A stretch of DNA of 64,000 nt from Grifola frondosa. Lineage: Eukaryota; Basidiomycota; Agaricomycetes; Polyporales; Grifolaceae. Numbering within the stretch: the stretch's first letter is position 1; each line of letters begins with the position of its first letter. The DNA lies in assembly GCA_001683735.1 (NCBI GenBank), contig LUGG01000004.1, positions 806,001 through 870,000 of the forward strand, written 5' to 3'. Under the pieces are notes generated by a model that did no database searches, had not been told where the DNA came from, and saw only the letters and a program-made list of their open reading frames with translations. Shown here piece after piece: positions 1 through 11,286 of the stretch. Made by a program: the position numbers and the translations under genes.

Positions 1-1483
1 ATCTCAACCGAGCTGACGAAGAATACGACGCGCGTTGTCGAGATGGCAGTGAAATCTGAAGTCCAGAGTTCGGTGCTGCCTTCGCTGGAGAACATCACCA
101 AGAGCGAGGTCAAGGCGGCATTGAGCAACCAGATTGCTAAAGGAGTGTCGGACTCGATGAAGCAGGCAAGTATTTGGTGTTGCAGTCCCATGTCGTATCT
201 ATATTAATCTATCTATATAGAGCCTTCCGAATGAAATCGAAAGAATGCTGCTTCGGCCCGATGTTACTAACCATGTTGCTCGTACATTCTCATCCGTCGT
301 GACGCCTCTTGTTGAGAGACAGGTCAAGGAGACGATCACGAAAAGTCTCATTCCCGCGTATACGCAGCAGTCTTCCGCGATGCACCAAGAGCTTTCCAGG
401 GAAATTCACTCCGAGATCATGAATCTGAAGAAGGACGTGATTACTTGGCAGAGCGAGGCCCTCAGAGGGCAAGAGGTACGTCGGCCATCTCTGATTGTCG
501 TTCATAACTTCATCACACTTCGTGCAGTCCTTGATCCGGGAACTGGAACAATCTGTCAGACTGCTGTCTGATCAAGTGAAATACTTGACTATGAATACGC
601 CAGCTACTAGTCTTGGCCATCCTATGCAGACCCGTAACTCTCCTGGTCCGTCCGGCAGCGGACAGCTTCCTCCACAATTGAATCAATTGCTTCGACATGC
701 CAATATGCAGCCTCCTATGTCCCAGCCATCTTCGGGCTACCAGTCTCATGCGCCCTATCAGCAGCAGCCTCCTCCGCCACAACAGCAGCAGCAGCAGCAG
801 CAGCAACAACAACAGCAACAGCAACAGCCTATGATGCATGGTGGGACATGGTTCGGTCCCAGCATTGCTGCTCCACAAGCGTCTCATCCGACAGCACCTC
901 CCCCAGTCCCACCGCCACAGCAAACCCACCAGATGATGCGCCCCACACCTCCACCCCAGACCGAGGAATGGGATGACACCTACTTGGCTGTACTCGGTTC
1001 TCAAGATACTCGACAACTCCGTGAGCTTCTCGCAAGGTCGAATCCTGAAGTTGTTATGCCGTTGAATGGCCGCGGCCCGCTATCGCAGGCGGTCATTCTC
1101 ACAATCGTTCATCGTGTAAGTCGAAGCGTTGTGCTTGGCAGACGTATGTCTGATCTGTCTTCGTCCAAACAGCTCTCGTCTGTCGTCGGTGAGACATCGC
1201 CTGTCGACGAATCCTTCAAGGTTTGCATGTGGTGGCTGCAGCGTGCCGCTAACGCTTTAAATACTGTTGTACGTTCACAGCGTATCATCGCAATCTCAAT
1301 CTGCTGACGTCATGCCAGGATCCTCTGATTGCTCCCTACGTGGCCCGAGTGTTGCCGAGCGTCCAGCAGATGCTGAATACGACGAAGCAACGGCTCGCTA
1401 TCCTCCCCGGTGGGCCGATGGAGACGACACATACGATTTCTGAGATCCAGGATGTTTTGAACCGCAAGCCGGTGCAAGGATAA
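1..1483 (+). CDS. EDC4: EDC4/Ge-1 decapping scaffold, C-terminal part (5' truncated by window edge)
   Basis: Scaffold of the mRNA decapping complex (DCP1/DCP2) in cytoplasmic P-bodies. The N-terminal WD40 half lies outside the window. Exons read: 1-165, 221-475, 528-1115, 1173-1268, 1319-1483, stop TAA 1481-1483. The first part is amphipathic helix/coiled coil (about residues 1-170 of the visible piece), followed by a Pro/Gln-rich linker with a 16-17 Gln run, then the globular C-terminal helical domain beginning EEWDDTYLAVLGSQDTRQL and including PLSQAVILTIVHRLSSVVGE, the part that matches the animal EDC4 C-terminus (PLSQPVLLSLIQQLS pattern). The first visible intron (166-220) has a GC donor (CAG|GCAAGT), required to keep frame into SLPNEIERM. 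Identity rests on this C-terminal pattern and overall architecture; the start is not visible. Confidence 0.8.
780..828 (+). repeat. CAG/CAA trinucleotide run encoding polyglutamine in EDC4
   Basis: About 16 consecutive Gln codons, seven pure CAG followed by mixed CAA/CAG. It lies in the Pro/Gln-rich linker between the helical region and the C-terminal domain. Interruption by CAA should slow length change, but the pure CAG part may be polymorphic. Confidence 0.9.
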
Positions 1484-2859
1484 GTCATTTTTTATGTAAC
1501 TGCTATCTGTTTGATCTTTTTCTTTGCTCCGCTTCATCGATTGCAGCGCATGAAAGTAAGAATACATATTGTGGTATGATGAATGACTGCCGCCTATTTT
1601 CTCCTGCTCCGTACTATATAATGTCTCCTTTGAGAGCCAGCTGTGACAAATTTGCTCTTACACGATTTCCAAGTTTCTCGGGCCCGGCCTCCGTCTGCTT
1701 TGTTGTTGTTCTCTTGGTAGTACTGTCGAAAATCCTGTACCGTTTTGTCATGACTCGAACGACTGCACGATGAATACAAATTGTCCGTTTCACAAACATG
1801 TCGATAGCCGCGGGAACACTTATACTGAAATGACAATGACCGAACCTTCGCTGCAGAGAAATAAGTATGAGAGCGGCGGAATTTGACCAGCGAACCGAAG
1901 GAGCGACATGCGGGGAATTGACGTAGATATGGTGGTGGAACAAGGACAGAGACACCTGGATACGGGGTTCTGAAGAATGCGACTGCGAACAATCTCAGGA
2001 GAGGCGATGAGCTTCCTCTTTAGAAGTCCCTAAGCGGTTGAGAGATCATCCGACAGACTGATAGACATTCCTGTGTGATATAGTTCTGTCCGCGCATGTA
2101 TATCACATCGTATCATCCGGCCCCAAAACAACCCGCCGCAAGATAGCGAACGCCGCGCATATATAGTTGCAACTGTTGAGATGAATCAGCAAGCGAGCAA
2201 ATATAAAAAATTGTTGGAGGAACTAGCGATCCCACAGGCATGCGTTGCCGAAACGCCGAGAGGTCTAACACTATGTGAATACGACGCTATACATCGGACG
2301 GATCCAACGGCATGGTGGTCAGACTCCTCGATGAGCAGCTACGCGTGGATGCCTGACGTCAAATCGCAGGCATGACAGTACTAAGCAGTTCCTTGGAGCA
2401 TCTTTTCCAAAGGTGAGAAGCGCGTCTGCATATATGTCGGCATAGCATGAGAAGTGGGGTCAGCCGATACGCATTCTGAAGGCATCTATACCGTTAGAAG
2501 CCATGGTTGTGAAATATGAATAGACATGCCTTAAGCCGTTAGAGCAACGAACATCAATACAACAGAGCTTGGCGATACAGGGGCTATCGAGGGACGGATG
2601 TTCCTAGCCAAGGACGCGCATATGCGGCATTATGTGGGAGAAGCGCAGCATCTGATTTGACGGCGGCGGATGGGGAGGAATGAGGGACTTTTTGGAGAAC
2701 CAGTGGCTGCTGCAGAATAGACGCCTGAACTTAGTATCTTGGACACGTGCTTACCGATCAGATTAGATATAAAAAGAGGCTGAGCCTCTCGAGCTTTCCA
2801 GACATCTTCCTCTGAAACCACCGCCAAACCACTACCGCTACACTCACCTTTTCACTACA
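1484..2859. other. Intergenic: EDC4 3' flank and metallothionein upstream region
   Basis: No gene is supported. A 64-codon open frame (2181-2375, +) has no recognisable homology or coding pattern and is left out. The right end carries the likely metallothionein promoter with a TATA box at 2768. Confidence 0.5.
2768..2775 (+). promoter_or_regulatory. TATA box of the metallothionein gene
   Basis: TATAAAAA about 90 bp upstream of the metallothionein ATG at 2860. A strong TATA box fits a highly inducible gene. I could not identify a specific metal-response element by eye. Confidence 0.55.
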
Positions 2860-3070
2860 ATGTACACAGTGAGTGACTTTCGTGCATACGTCCTCCTACC
2901 ATGCTCACCGTGTTACGCCTCTGCAGACCGTCCAAGTTCCTAAGAACGCTGCCTGCGGCTCCACTACTTGCAACTGCGGCGAGAAGTGAGTTGATCCATA
3001 TTCGACTCATCGATCTGATCACTTATTTTCCGATAGCTGCGCCTGCAAGCCTGGCGAGTGCAAGTGCTGA
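2860..3070 (+). CDS. Small Cys-rich metallothionein (33 aa, two introns)
   Basis: Predicted cytosolic metal-chelating peptide (Cu/Zn/Cd buffering). Exons 2860-2868, 2927-2985 and 3037-3070 give 102 nt: MYT, then TVQVPKNAACGSTTCNCGE, then NCACKPGECKC and stop. Seven cysteines lie in C-x4-C-x-C-x3-C-x-C-x4-C-x-C, with three C-x-C pairs and no aromatic residue after Tyr2, which is the known look of short basidiomycete metallothioneins. Both introns have GTGAGT donors and TAG/CAG acceptors, and only this splicing keeps the Cys pattern and ends in TGA. The first coding exon is just three codons, so automatic gene finders would easily miss it. Which metal it binds cannot be read from sequence. Confidence 0.85.
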
Positions 3071-3431
3071 GCGCACCAAGTTCACTCTCCATCAATGTCT
3101 TCTCCATCCATGTGTTCCGCTGTTACCTACCGGGGTCGTGTATCGGGGTTGATGTAGGATATTGGAGTTGTATGAGTCGCGTTTTGCCGTTGTATTGATG
3201 GCCCACGGAAAGCCCTGTTGAAATGAAAGATTACATGCTGCATGCTGTTCGTCGCAGTCGCATCGGTATTGATAAAATGTATGAGATAGAATTGGCTGTC
3301 GCCCACACATCAACGAGTGAGACCCTGCTCTGCTAAACTACTTACCTTGGATCATGTCTGCAGCAAATGTAGACTAGTCAACATCAGTGCCAAGTGAACA
3401 CAGCCCCCAATAACAGGGACTACAAAGTGCG
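3071..3431. other. Convergent 3' intergenic region
   Basis: Lies between the 3' ends of the metallothionein gene (+) and BET4 (-). Nothing coding is seen; it presumably holds both 3' UTRs and poly(A) sites. Confidence 0.5.
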
Positions 3432-4916
3432 CTACGTAGCGTCTTTGACAATATCTTCCGCTAGACATGATTCAATGTGACCAACAATAGAATGATGAAG
3501 ATAAGGCTCACACAAATCAATGTATCTCTGCTTCCTCTCCGGATCGATGATTTGCAAGCGGCGCAGTAAGTCCATACATTCGCTGCGGATCGCCTCGCGC
3601 TGCGATGACTCTATCGTCGCGGGGTGATTACGCAGGAGAAGTCGCTTGTAGAAAACCAGCGATTCCATACACCCTGTGGATAAATAATGAGTGCGAACGC
3701 TGCGGCCCGACATTCGGATTGCACTGCAGTGGTCACCTTACATTTACTATCAGGCTGTTCATCGAGCAACTCTTGAATAGCGACAATTTCGCGGTTCACG
3801 ATTGCATGATCGCGACCTATATACGAACATCAACAGTCAACTACGATGGGTCGATAAGTACGACTTACCAGTACCGACGAGCCATCGATGATATATCCAG
3901 ACACTCTGATCGTTAGGATCGGTATACATAGCATTCTTGACTAGTTCAAACTCTGCATAATATACGAAGATTATTCTTTACTTCTTTGCTAGTGGATACC
4001 GGGCAGAGCAATCACGCATATCAATTGGACATACCTTCTTCTTTCGATTTTTCAGGGTCTAGCTTACCAGCGTTCCAGAGGGTGGCAAGAACTTTGGACC
4101 GTTGGTGCCATGCGCTAAAGTTGGAGAAATTGGCTTCTATCTTCCGCGTGGTGTACGCAAGCTCTGCTTGTTCCGGTAGTTTGTTCGGCATGCTGGCTAG
4201 GACATTTCGACGATAGTTCCATGCAAGGACTAAAAAACCCGCTTCATGAGTGGGAGCATAGGCCGATGAATTATTTAGACGGACAGTTCCTAGCATCAGC
4301 TTCAAGCATTTTTTCAACCACAAATAGTTCCTTGTTCCAGTTTGCCTTCCGCCAGCCATCTGGGTCAGCTTCGGTAGGGCCGTCGGGGACTTCCTGCAGG
4401 CACCACTGACGATGATTCCATATCCAGTACACCTTAGGGTGTTGCTTCAGAAATGAAGTGGTAAGTGACAGGTCGTCCGTTAGAAATTCGTTAATTTCTT
4501 CAGCGGTACTGTCGTGTTGCTCAGGTTAGATGTGAAGACCACGTTGAGTCAGGAAACTGACCTGTAAGGAAATATGCCATGAAGCAGAATATTCCGCCGA
4601 TAATTCCAAACGGTGTAGAACTCGGGGTTGATGTGGAGGAGGCGGGTGGTCAGAGCGAAGGCGTCCTTGCTCCATTCCTTGCTCTTCTTCTGTGAATATA
4701 TAGAATTGTATATTTTGATTAGACCCGTATTTGTCAACGATGAACTCACCTTGGTGAGGACCTCCTCAGTCAGTGCCAGGTATTCGTTGAGCTTGGCTTG
4801 CTCGCGCTTCTTCTTGGCTTCTAGCGCCTCGCGAGAGTACCGCACACGTTTCACGTTATGCTATGTTGGCCGTGAGATGTTCGGTGCGGTCCTCATAGTG
4901 GGGAAGCACAAACCAT
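3432..4916 (-). CDS. BET4: Rab geranylgeranyltransferase (GGTase-II) alpha subunit
   Basis: Alpha subunit of the enzyme that adds geranylgeranyl groups to Rab GTPases bound to the Rab escort protein; cytosolic, needed for vesicle traffic. The protein carries the prenyltransferase-alpha (PPTA) repeats with their W-x-x-R cores: [33 protein letters not shown] and SVWIYHRWL. The N-terminus is a one-codon exon, ATG (4914-4916), then an intron (4861-4913) and [20 protein letters not shown], matching the MHG/MHx start typical of BET4. Several introns of about 50-60 nt follow; one (after ARNF) uses a weak GTCCGT donor. Ends with TAG at 3432-3434. Divergent from SYF1. Confidence 0.9.
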
Positions 4917-5117
4917 TCTGCAGGAGTTGAGGGAAGGGCACTGCGCCAATTGCGCAACTGCAATGGCTGAACGCGTATAAGTAGATCGTGATCGGTCGAA
5001 GCCACGTGAACCACGTGTGACCAGCTAACAGCAGCCGCCACCAGTCTTTAGTGGTGAAAGAGTCTCGGACGCGACTTTTCCTCCAGATAACTCTGTGTGA
5101 GGATTCATGCTAGCAGG
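4917..5117. promoter_or_regulatory. Bidirectional promoter BET4/SYF1
   Basis: 201 bp between the ATG of BET4 (-) and the ATG of SYF1 (+). No TATA is evident. It contains two nearby CCACGTG motifs (around 5002-5017), an E-box core CACGTG that could bind bHLH factors; this is inference from the motif alone. Confidence 0.4.
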
Positions 5118-8100
5118 ATGCCCTCAGCTACGTCGACGATCGCTTCGTTGGAGTCTCTGACCTCCGCGTTCCCTCTTACCTTTCCTGTGCCCACCCCTAC
5201 AACCCACCCGGATCTGATAACTCCCAAAGACATTCACCGAGAAGAGGATCTGCTTCGGAACCCGTCCTCTTTCCGTCACTGGTGGACTGCTATCCAGAAC
5301 GTGAAAGAGGCTTCTTCTGAATTACAAAAGGCGGAGGGCCCTTCTGACCTCGATCCTGAGGTCGCCGCTCTACTTGGACCACTTGCTTCTCCGGCCGCAC
5401 GCAAATCTCTTCTACGACAGACGTACATTTATGAATCAGCGCTAGCCCAGTTCCCCAGCTCATTCAAACTATGGAAATCCTATCTGCAGACGCGTATGTC
5501 TTTTGTCTTGGGCAAACTCATCGTTAAAAAGCGAGCTGGAGGAGGAAGAAGTTTCCAGAAATGAGAGAGGCTCTGGAGGATGAGAAAGAGGATATGGAAC
5601 AGTGGGCAGGCGGGTTGGATGGTGTTGTCGGCTGGGAGGAGTGGAAGACCTTGATTGCAACGTTTGAACGGGCACTTATGTGGCTACCGAGAGTACGTCT
5701 ATGGATTGATTCACAGGACTCGGCATCTCTGACGACAGATTTCAGATGCCTCGAATATGGCTGCTGTACCTCTCCATCTTTAACCATCCATTCTGTCCGC
5801 CTATCATCTCTCATACCCATGCACGCCGCACCTTCGACCGCGCGCTCCGCACCCTACCGCCCTCACTTCATTCTCGACTGTGGTCGCGGTACCTCCTTTG
5901 GGCTGAAACGCAAGGAGGCACTACGACGGTCGCAATCTACCGCCGCTACCTCGCTGTTGACCCCAGCATCACCGAGCGTTACACCGCACTTCTACTTTCC
6001 CCCAGTAATTCCGATCCGCGGCCCCTCGAGGCAGCCAAGTTGCTTCTCTCATTGGCACGAAAGGCAGCCCTGGGGAGTACACTAGCCCAGAGGGGAAAAG
6101 TCCGTATCAACTGCTAGGAGAGTTCCTTGACGTGATCGAACAATATGCAGAGGATGTGGGCATGGACGTGGATGAAACCGATGCCTCGCATGCACAGATC
6201 GCAAAATCTGAGGAACAAGCCGCCGCGGCCCAGCAGCAAGAGCCTGCGTCTGTTGATGGCAAGCTTATCCGCTTTGGCGGTCCCGCCGCATCCGTGTCCT
6301 TTGATGGGAAGACTGTTCTTCCTCCGTATGATGAAGACGAGGACCCGAAGAGTTTGCGGAAGCTAAACGTTGAGGCGATCGTACGCAAGGATGGGCTGGA
6401 GGTATACAAGGACCAGGCGGGGCGGCTTTGGACGGGCCTGGCGACATACTGGATCAAGCGTGGCGAATTCGAACGCGCAAAGATGACATTCGAAAAGGGT
6501 ATTGCATCTGTGCTCACGATCCGAGACTTCACGCAGATCTTCGATGCGTACGCGGAGTTCTCGGAGAGTGTGATCAGCGCGTTGATGGAGGGTCTGGCGA
6601 ACCCGGACGAGGATGAGGACGAGGAGGACGTGAAGGAGACCGAGGCGGAACTGGACGAAAAGATGAAGGAGTTCGAAGAGCTGATGGATCGGAGACCGTT
6701 CTTGGTCAACGATGTGCTGCTTAGGAGGAATCCTAACGATGTGCAGGAGTGGGAGAAGAGGGTGGCATTGTGGGGAGACAACGACGAGAAGGCATGTCAA
6801 CCATTCTGTATAGCTGAATGGCCAGGCACATCTGATGTTTGGTTTGGACTTTCAGGTAGCGGAAACGTACACAGAGGCATTATCTACCGTCAACCCTCGC
6901 AGGGCCACAGCGAACTTCCACCGGCTCTACATCAATTTTGCAAAATTCTATGAGGAGGGTGGCACAACTGGGGAAGCCGAGCATGATCTGGATAGTGCGC
7001 GGAAGATCCTGGAGAAGGCCACAAAAGTCAATTTTAAAACAGTGGACGAGCTTGCTGAAGTATGGTGCGAATGGGCCGAAATGGAAATTCGTCACGAGTG
7101 TGTATATTTGTTGGACCGTAGGACGGAAGTTCATACGCCATTATAGAAACTACGACGAAGCCACTCGGGTCATGCAACGCGCTGCCGCCATTCCCAAGAA
7201 CACCAAGATCAGCTATCACGATCATGTAAGTTCTCATTGATGGTCCTGAATCGTTAATTCTAAATATCCGATCATCAGTCTATTACCTGTTCAAGTCCGG
7301 CTGTTCAAGTCGCTCAAGCTTTGGTCATTCTACGTTGACCTGGAGGAGTCTCTTGGCACAGTCGAGTCCACGAAAGCTGTATATGACAAGATCTTGGAGT
7401 TGCGCATTGCGAATGCTCAGATCGTCATCAATTACGCCGCGTTCCTCGAGGAGAATAAGTATTACGAGGAGAGCTTTAAAGTACGCCTTGATCATTTTAA
7501 TTTCATTGATGCAATCGTTCATCATCAACTGCAGGTGTACGAGCGTGGTACTGAACTATTCACATTCCCGGTGTCTTTCGAGATCTGGAACATCTATCTC
7601 GCAAAGTTTGTCAAACGATATGTGAGCGAACTTCACTTTCTCGTCTCCTTCAAGATTTCATTTCTTCCGGTTAGGGTGGTTCGAAGATTGAACGTGCACG
7701 CGACCTCTTCGAGCAAGCACTGGAGAAGTGCCCAGAAAAGTCGTGCAAACCAATCTTCATGATGTATGCCACCTACGAAGAGGAATTCGGATTGGCCAAG
7801 CGGGCCATGTCCGTATACGATCGCGCGTCAAACGTTGTCGTCGTCGATGAAGACAAGTTCGAGGTAAACATTGCATAGCCCTAAATCCCACAAACATGCT
7901 AATTGACCGTCGTAGCTCTTCACCATCTACATCGCGAAAGCAACAGCCAATTACGGTTTACCGGCCACCCGCCCCATCTACGAACGCGCATTGGAGGTGC
8001 TCCCCGATCGCCAGACGGCCGAGATGTGCTTGCGTTTCGCATCGATGGAGCGCAAGCTTGGTGAGATCGACCGCGCGCGGGCGATCTATGCGCACGCATC

Positions 8101-8482
8101 ACAGTTCTGTGATCCGCGCGTGCATCCCAAGTTCTGGGCGGAGTGGAACAGCTTCGAGATTGAGACTGGTTCCGAAGACACATTCCGCGAGATGCTGCGT
8201 ATCAAGCGCAGCGTGCAGGCGCAGTTCAATACCGAGGCGTCCTACCTTGCGGCACAGATGGCAACGAAGGAGGGATCTGGGATGGTGGAGGATGGAGCCG
8301 TACCGGCGGACGCTATGGCGGCTGCTGAGAGGCAAGCGGGCGGGGTCAAGGGCCCTGCGTTCGTCTCTGCAAAACACAGTACAAACATACGGCAAGAAGA
8401 GGCGGAGGAGGCACAGCCTGCGGAAGCGGGGGCGCCGGCAAACGAAGACGAGATACATATTTCGGACGATGAGGATCTATGA
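5118..8482 (+). CDS. SYF1: Pre-mRNA-splicing factor SYF1 (XAB2), HAT-repeat protein
   Basis: Component of the Prp19/NTC complex of the active spliceosome; nuclear. Built of HAT/TPR helical repeats (e.g. RIWLLYLSIF, RLWSRYLLWAETQGG, SFEIWNIYLAKFVKRYGGS, HPKFWAEWNSFEIETGSEDT) and ends in an acidic tail EIHISDDEDL. About nine introns; the one at 6792-6855 has a GC donor (AAG|GCATGT). Three places need a one-base correction to follow the conserved protein: about 5537-5550 (VKKRAGG to RKKFPEM), about 6065-6075 (SLARKAA to EYTSPEGKSPYQLL) and about 7279-7284 (SYHDH to PVQVRLFKSLKLW). Flanks are intact and family-like, so I read these as sequence errors rather than a dead gene. ATG at 5118 chosen as the first in-frame Met. 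Confidence 0.9.
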
Positions 8483-8542
8483 GTTGCTGCTGTTTTGTGC
8501 CGTGTTGCTTCTTATTCTGTTATCGTGTTGTTTGTTTGTAAG

Positions 8543-9398
8543 TCATTTGGGGCCGTTCCAGCGATCTATTTCGACCGAGCAGAGGTCTTCCCATCGTGCG
8601 TCCCAGCTTTCTTCGTCAAGGAAAGGCTGTGCGACCCATTCTGCTATGGCCCGACGGGATGCTTCGAAAGTGACATCGTGACTTCGCAACGCATTAACGA
8701 GCTGCACATGCATATCAAGGGAGCGATGGTAAGGCTTGATAATTTCGGGAATCGAAGACACTATTTGATCGGCCTCGGTATCAATATTTACTTGAACAGC
8801 ATAAATGCGAGCATACCGAATCGCTCTAACGACCATGTTACCCATAAAGGTTCTTGTACCCACTGCCAGCCTTTTGTTTTATGCGCTTCGTATAGAACGT
8901 TTTCCAAGTTTTCGATTATGCCGTTCATTTTCTGAAATTGTTTGCGCTGTAAAAATATGAGACGAGGTTGGACGGCAGAAGGAGAAGACCTACGAGCTTC
9001 ACGATGACTGTGTCCAGTTCCGATATGCATTTTTCCATAAGCGCAATACTTGGCTGCACCACATGATATACGGGCTGCGCGTCAGAGGGAACGAGTGAAA
9101 GGTCATTACTAGGACGTTCGATAACGTCAGTAAATTTATTTAACCGTCGAAAGTTGCGGACACACTCTAAATCTGTTCTGGCGTCTGTCAGACTCTTGGC
9201 TGCTTTCAATCCGTCAACGAGGACGAGATCGTCCCAGGTTTCCGTGACCGCACGGAGCTCCTGCAGCAATGTCCTGACTTTCCGGTGATACGTTGATTCC
9301 GCGAGCCGCGAAGGAGATGCAGGGTTGCTCGTTGGGTTGACTTTGACTGGAGAAGAGGTGGGAGTAGATGGACCCTTGAATGAAGCAAGGCGGCTCAT
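8543..9398 (-). CDS. CINP-like conserved protein
   Basis: About 240 aa, helical. Resembles CDK2-interacting protein CINP (DNA replication/checkpoint) in layout: a Ser/Pro-rich N-terminus, then TWDDLVLVDGLKAAKSLTDA, a central helix with SELDTVIVKLRKQFQKMNGI, then PLWVTWSLERF and a C-terminal AIAEWVAQPFLDEESW like the animal W-x-x-QP-[YF]-[VL] motif. Exon 1 is 8994-9398; intron 8947-8993. A one-base gap near 8814-8822 is needed to pass from SLERF to YARIYAVQVNIDTEADQ; a 26-nt GT..AG alternative there is too short to be a real intron. Convergent with SYF1 (60 bp between stops) and divergent from the WD40 gene. The CINP link is from remembered motif pattern and is uncertain. Confidence 0.5.
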
Positions 9399-9540
9399 GT
9401 TTCTAGCACAAGCGTTGAACGTTGAGCGCTGAGCTTTGAAAGATTTGTTCTGAAAGTGGGGACTTCCTAATTTGGCAGGTCTCCGATCAAGATCTCAACT
9501 CATCTTGTGCAGGCGCCTGGCATCTTACTTGCACTGCAAA

Positions 9541-11161
9541 ATGCAACCCGCAGATAAAGCAAATCTCATTAGGGCAGAAGCTGAGTTAGTCCTCGAGGAG
9601 GTGTGTCATATGTGCATTGCTAGAGCAGTTATCCTCATACATGCGCGACATAGGCACGGAAACAGAAGGCGGAGAGGACCAAAGATCTTGGCTGGCCCAT
9701 TCAGATCCCCGGAGCAGCATTGGACATCAAAATCAGAGGCAATATCGCATGGATCGCAGAAAACACCACCGTCATCAGGAAGCTCGATTTAGAGGTATCA
9801 GTGTTCTCTAACATTCGTCATCAACCCGATGTTGATTGCGTTCAGACAGGAAAGACCCTCCAGCTCTTCCGAGGGCACACTGCTCCAGTCACTCGTCTTA
9901 CATTTTACGATAAGATACAAGGCTCCGGCGCCGGCGATATTCTCATCACAGGCTCCTGGGATAAAGTGACCGAACGCGTTATTTCTCTGAGACCCGTCTG
10001 CCTACTGATTAAACCACTCAGACAATCAAGTTATGGGATACTGAGGTAAATAAATATACGTGTCAGTTATTTTGTAGAGTACACTTCTCATTTCCGGTCA
10101 GACCAAGGCGTTGATTTCTTCAACTCCCGCCCATGCCGACTTTGTGAAGAGCTTACTCGTCATTCCATCTCTACAACTTCTCGTTTCAGGAAGCTCCGAC
10201 AAAATCGTCAGATTCTGGCAAGTCATGTTGTATAAGACTTCGAATCTTCGTGTTGATTAGTTCCGCTCTTAGGGATTTATCGTCGTTACAGGACGGCAAG
10301 CCGTTGACTTCCGCAGGTTCGATTTCCGACCACACGCGTCCCGTCGAGTCGCTCGACGCACGCCCCCTCTCCGACACCTCCGCCGTACTCTACACCGCAG
10401 ATACCATGGGTATCATCAAGGTCTGGAAAATCACGAAGGAAGCGGGTGCGCCTCCCCGCTGGCGCAGCATCCTGCAGGAAGAGCTCAAGCACCACCGGAC
10501 CAGGATCAACGAGATGGTCTACGGCAACGGACAACTATGGACAGGTATACCCTTCCACGAATCATCAGCGGCCCGTCTCACCGGATTTTCCTACGTCACC
10601 CAGCCTCTTCGGATGACACCGTACAAGTCAGGCCACAACCAGCCCCATCCCCGCCGCCTCCACGTCTCCCGCCAAGCCAGTGCCGCCCATAACGCATCCT
10701 ACCGCCGTTAAAGCGCTCCTCCCACTCGCTACGACCCCCTCGCAGAGCCGTACCTCATCACGGGCGCAGGCGACGTGATCCGCGTGTACGATGTCTCCGC
10801 ACCAGAGGAGCCCGAGCTTCTCTCAGAGGTCGATGCGCACTGGCACGACGTTACCGCTCTGCGCCTCTGGATGCGCCGCTCCGCCACAGAGGATGTGGGA
10901 CCGTGCGTGTCGAGCCGTGGATCGTAAGCGGCAAGTTTAGACGGCACGATTAGGCGATGGCGGCTCAGCGGTGAGTGCTTTTGGTGGAATGCCATGCAGA
11001 GCACTGATTATAGAGTTGTAATAGAACTCTTGCAGCCTCCACCGCCGAAGCGGTTGAAGCAAAGCCGGTGGTTGCTGCCCGCCGTCAGAGAAGTTGTCCG
11101 AACCGTTCCAGATGTCGGAAGAAGAAGAGCGGGAATGGCCGAGCTTATGGACTCGGATTAG
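9541..11161 (+). CDS. WD40-repeat protein of unknown role
   Basis: About 430 aa beta-propeller. N-terminal helix MQPADKANLIRAEAELVLEE, then WD repeats with the usual ends: GDILITGSWDKTIKLWD, LLVSGSSDKIVRFWD, VLYTADTMGIIKVWK, YLITGAGDVIRVYD, PWIVSGSLDGTIRRWR, and an acidic tail ending ELMDSD. At least five introns; the one at 10218-10272 has a GC donor (CTG|GCAAGT) and is needed to form RFWDLSSLQDG. Two single-base problems: an extra base at 10931-10936 (SG to SLDGTIRRW) and a missing base near 11135-11141 (EEEERE to AELMDSD). It looks conserved across basidiomycetes, but I cannot assign a process. Starts 142 bp from the CINP-like ATG. Confidence 0.75.
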
Positions 11162-11286
11162 ACCACATATATAATCAAAACATGCACGAATTTATATAAT
11201 AACTATACATGACCAGTAGACATATATGCCGTTGACCAAGACGACCGTTGACGCGGAGGTCAGTTTCTCTAGAACGATACATATGT

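Noticed and set aside
513..1016. Leu-rich reverse-strand frame opposite EDC4
   Set aside because: It is the antisense of the polyGln/Pro-rich linker (CAG read as CTG), not a gene.
2181..2375. 64-aa open frame with a clean ATG upstream of the metallothionein gene
   Set aside because: No family resemblance, no introns or neighbours to support it, and it lies in ordinary intergenic DNA; could be chance.
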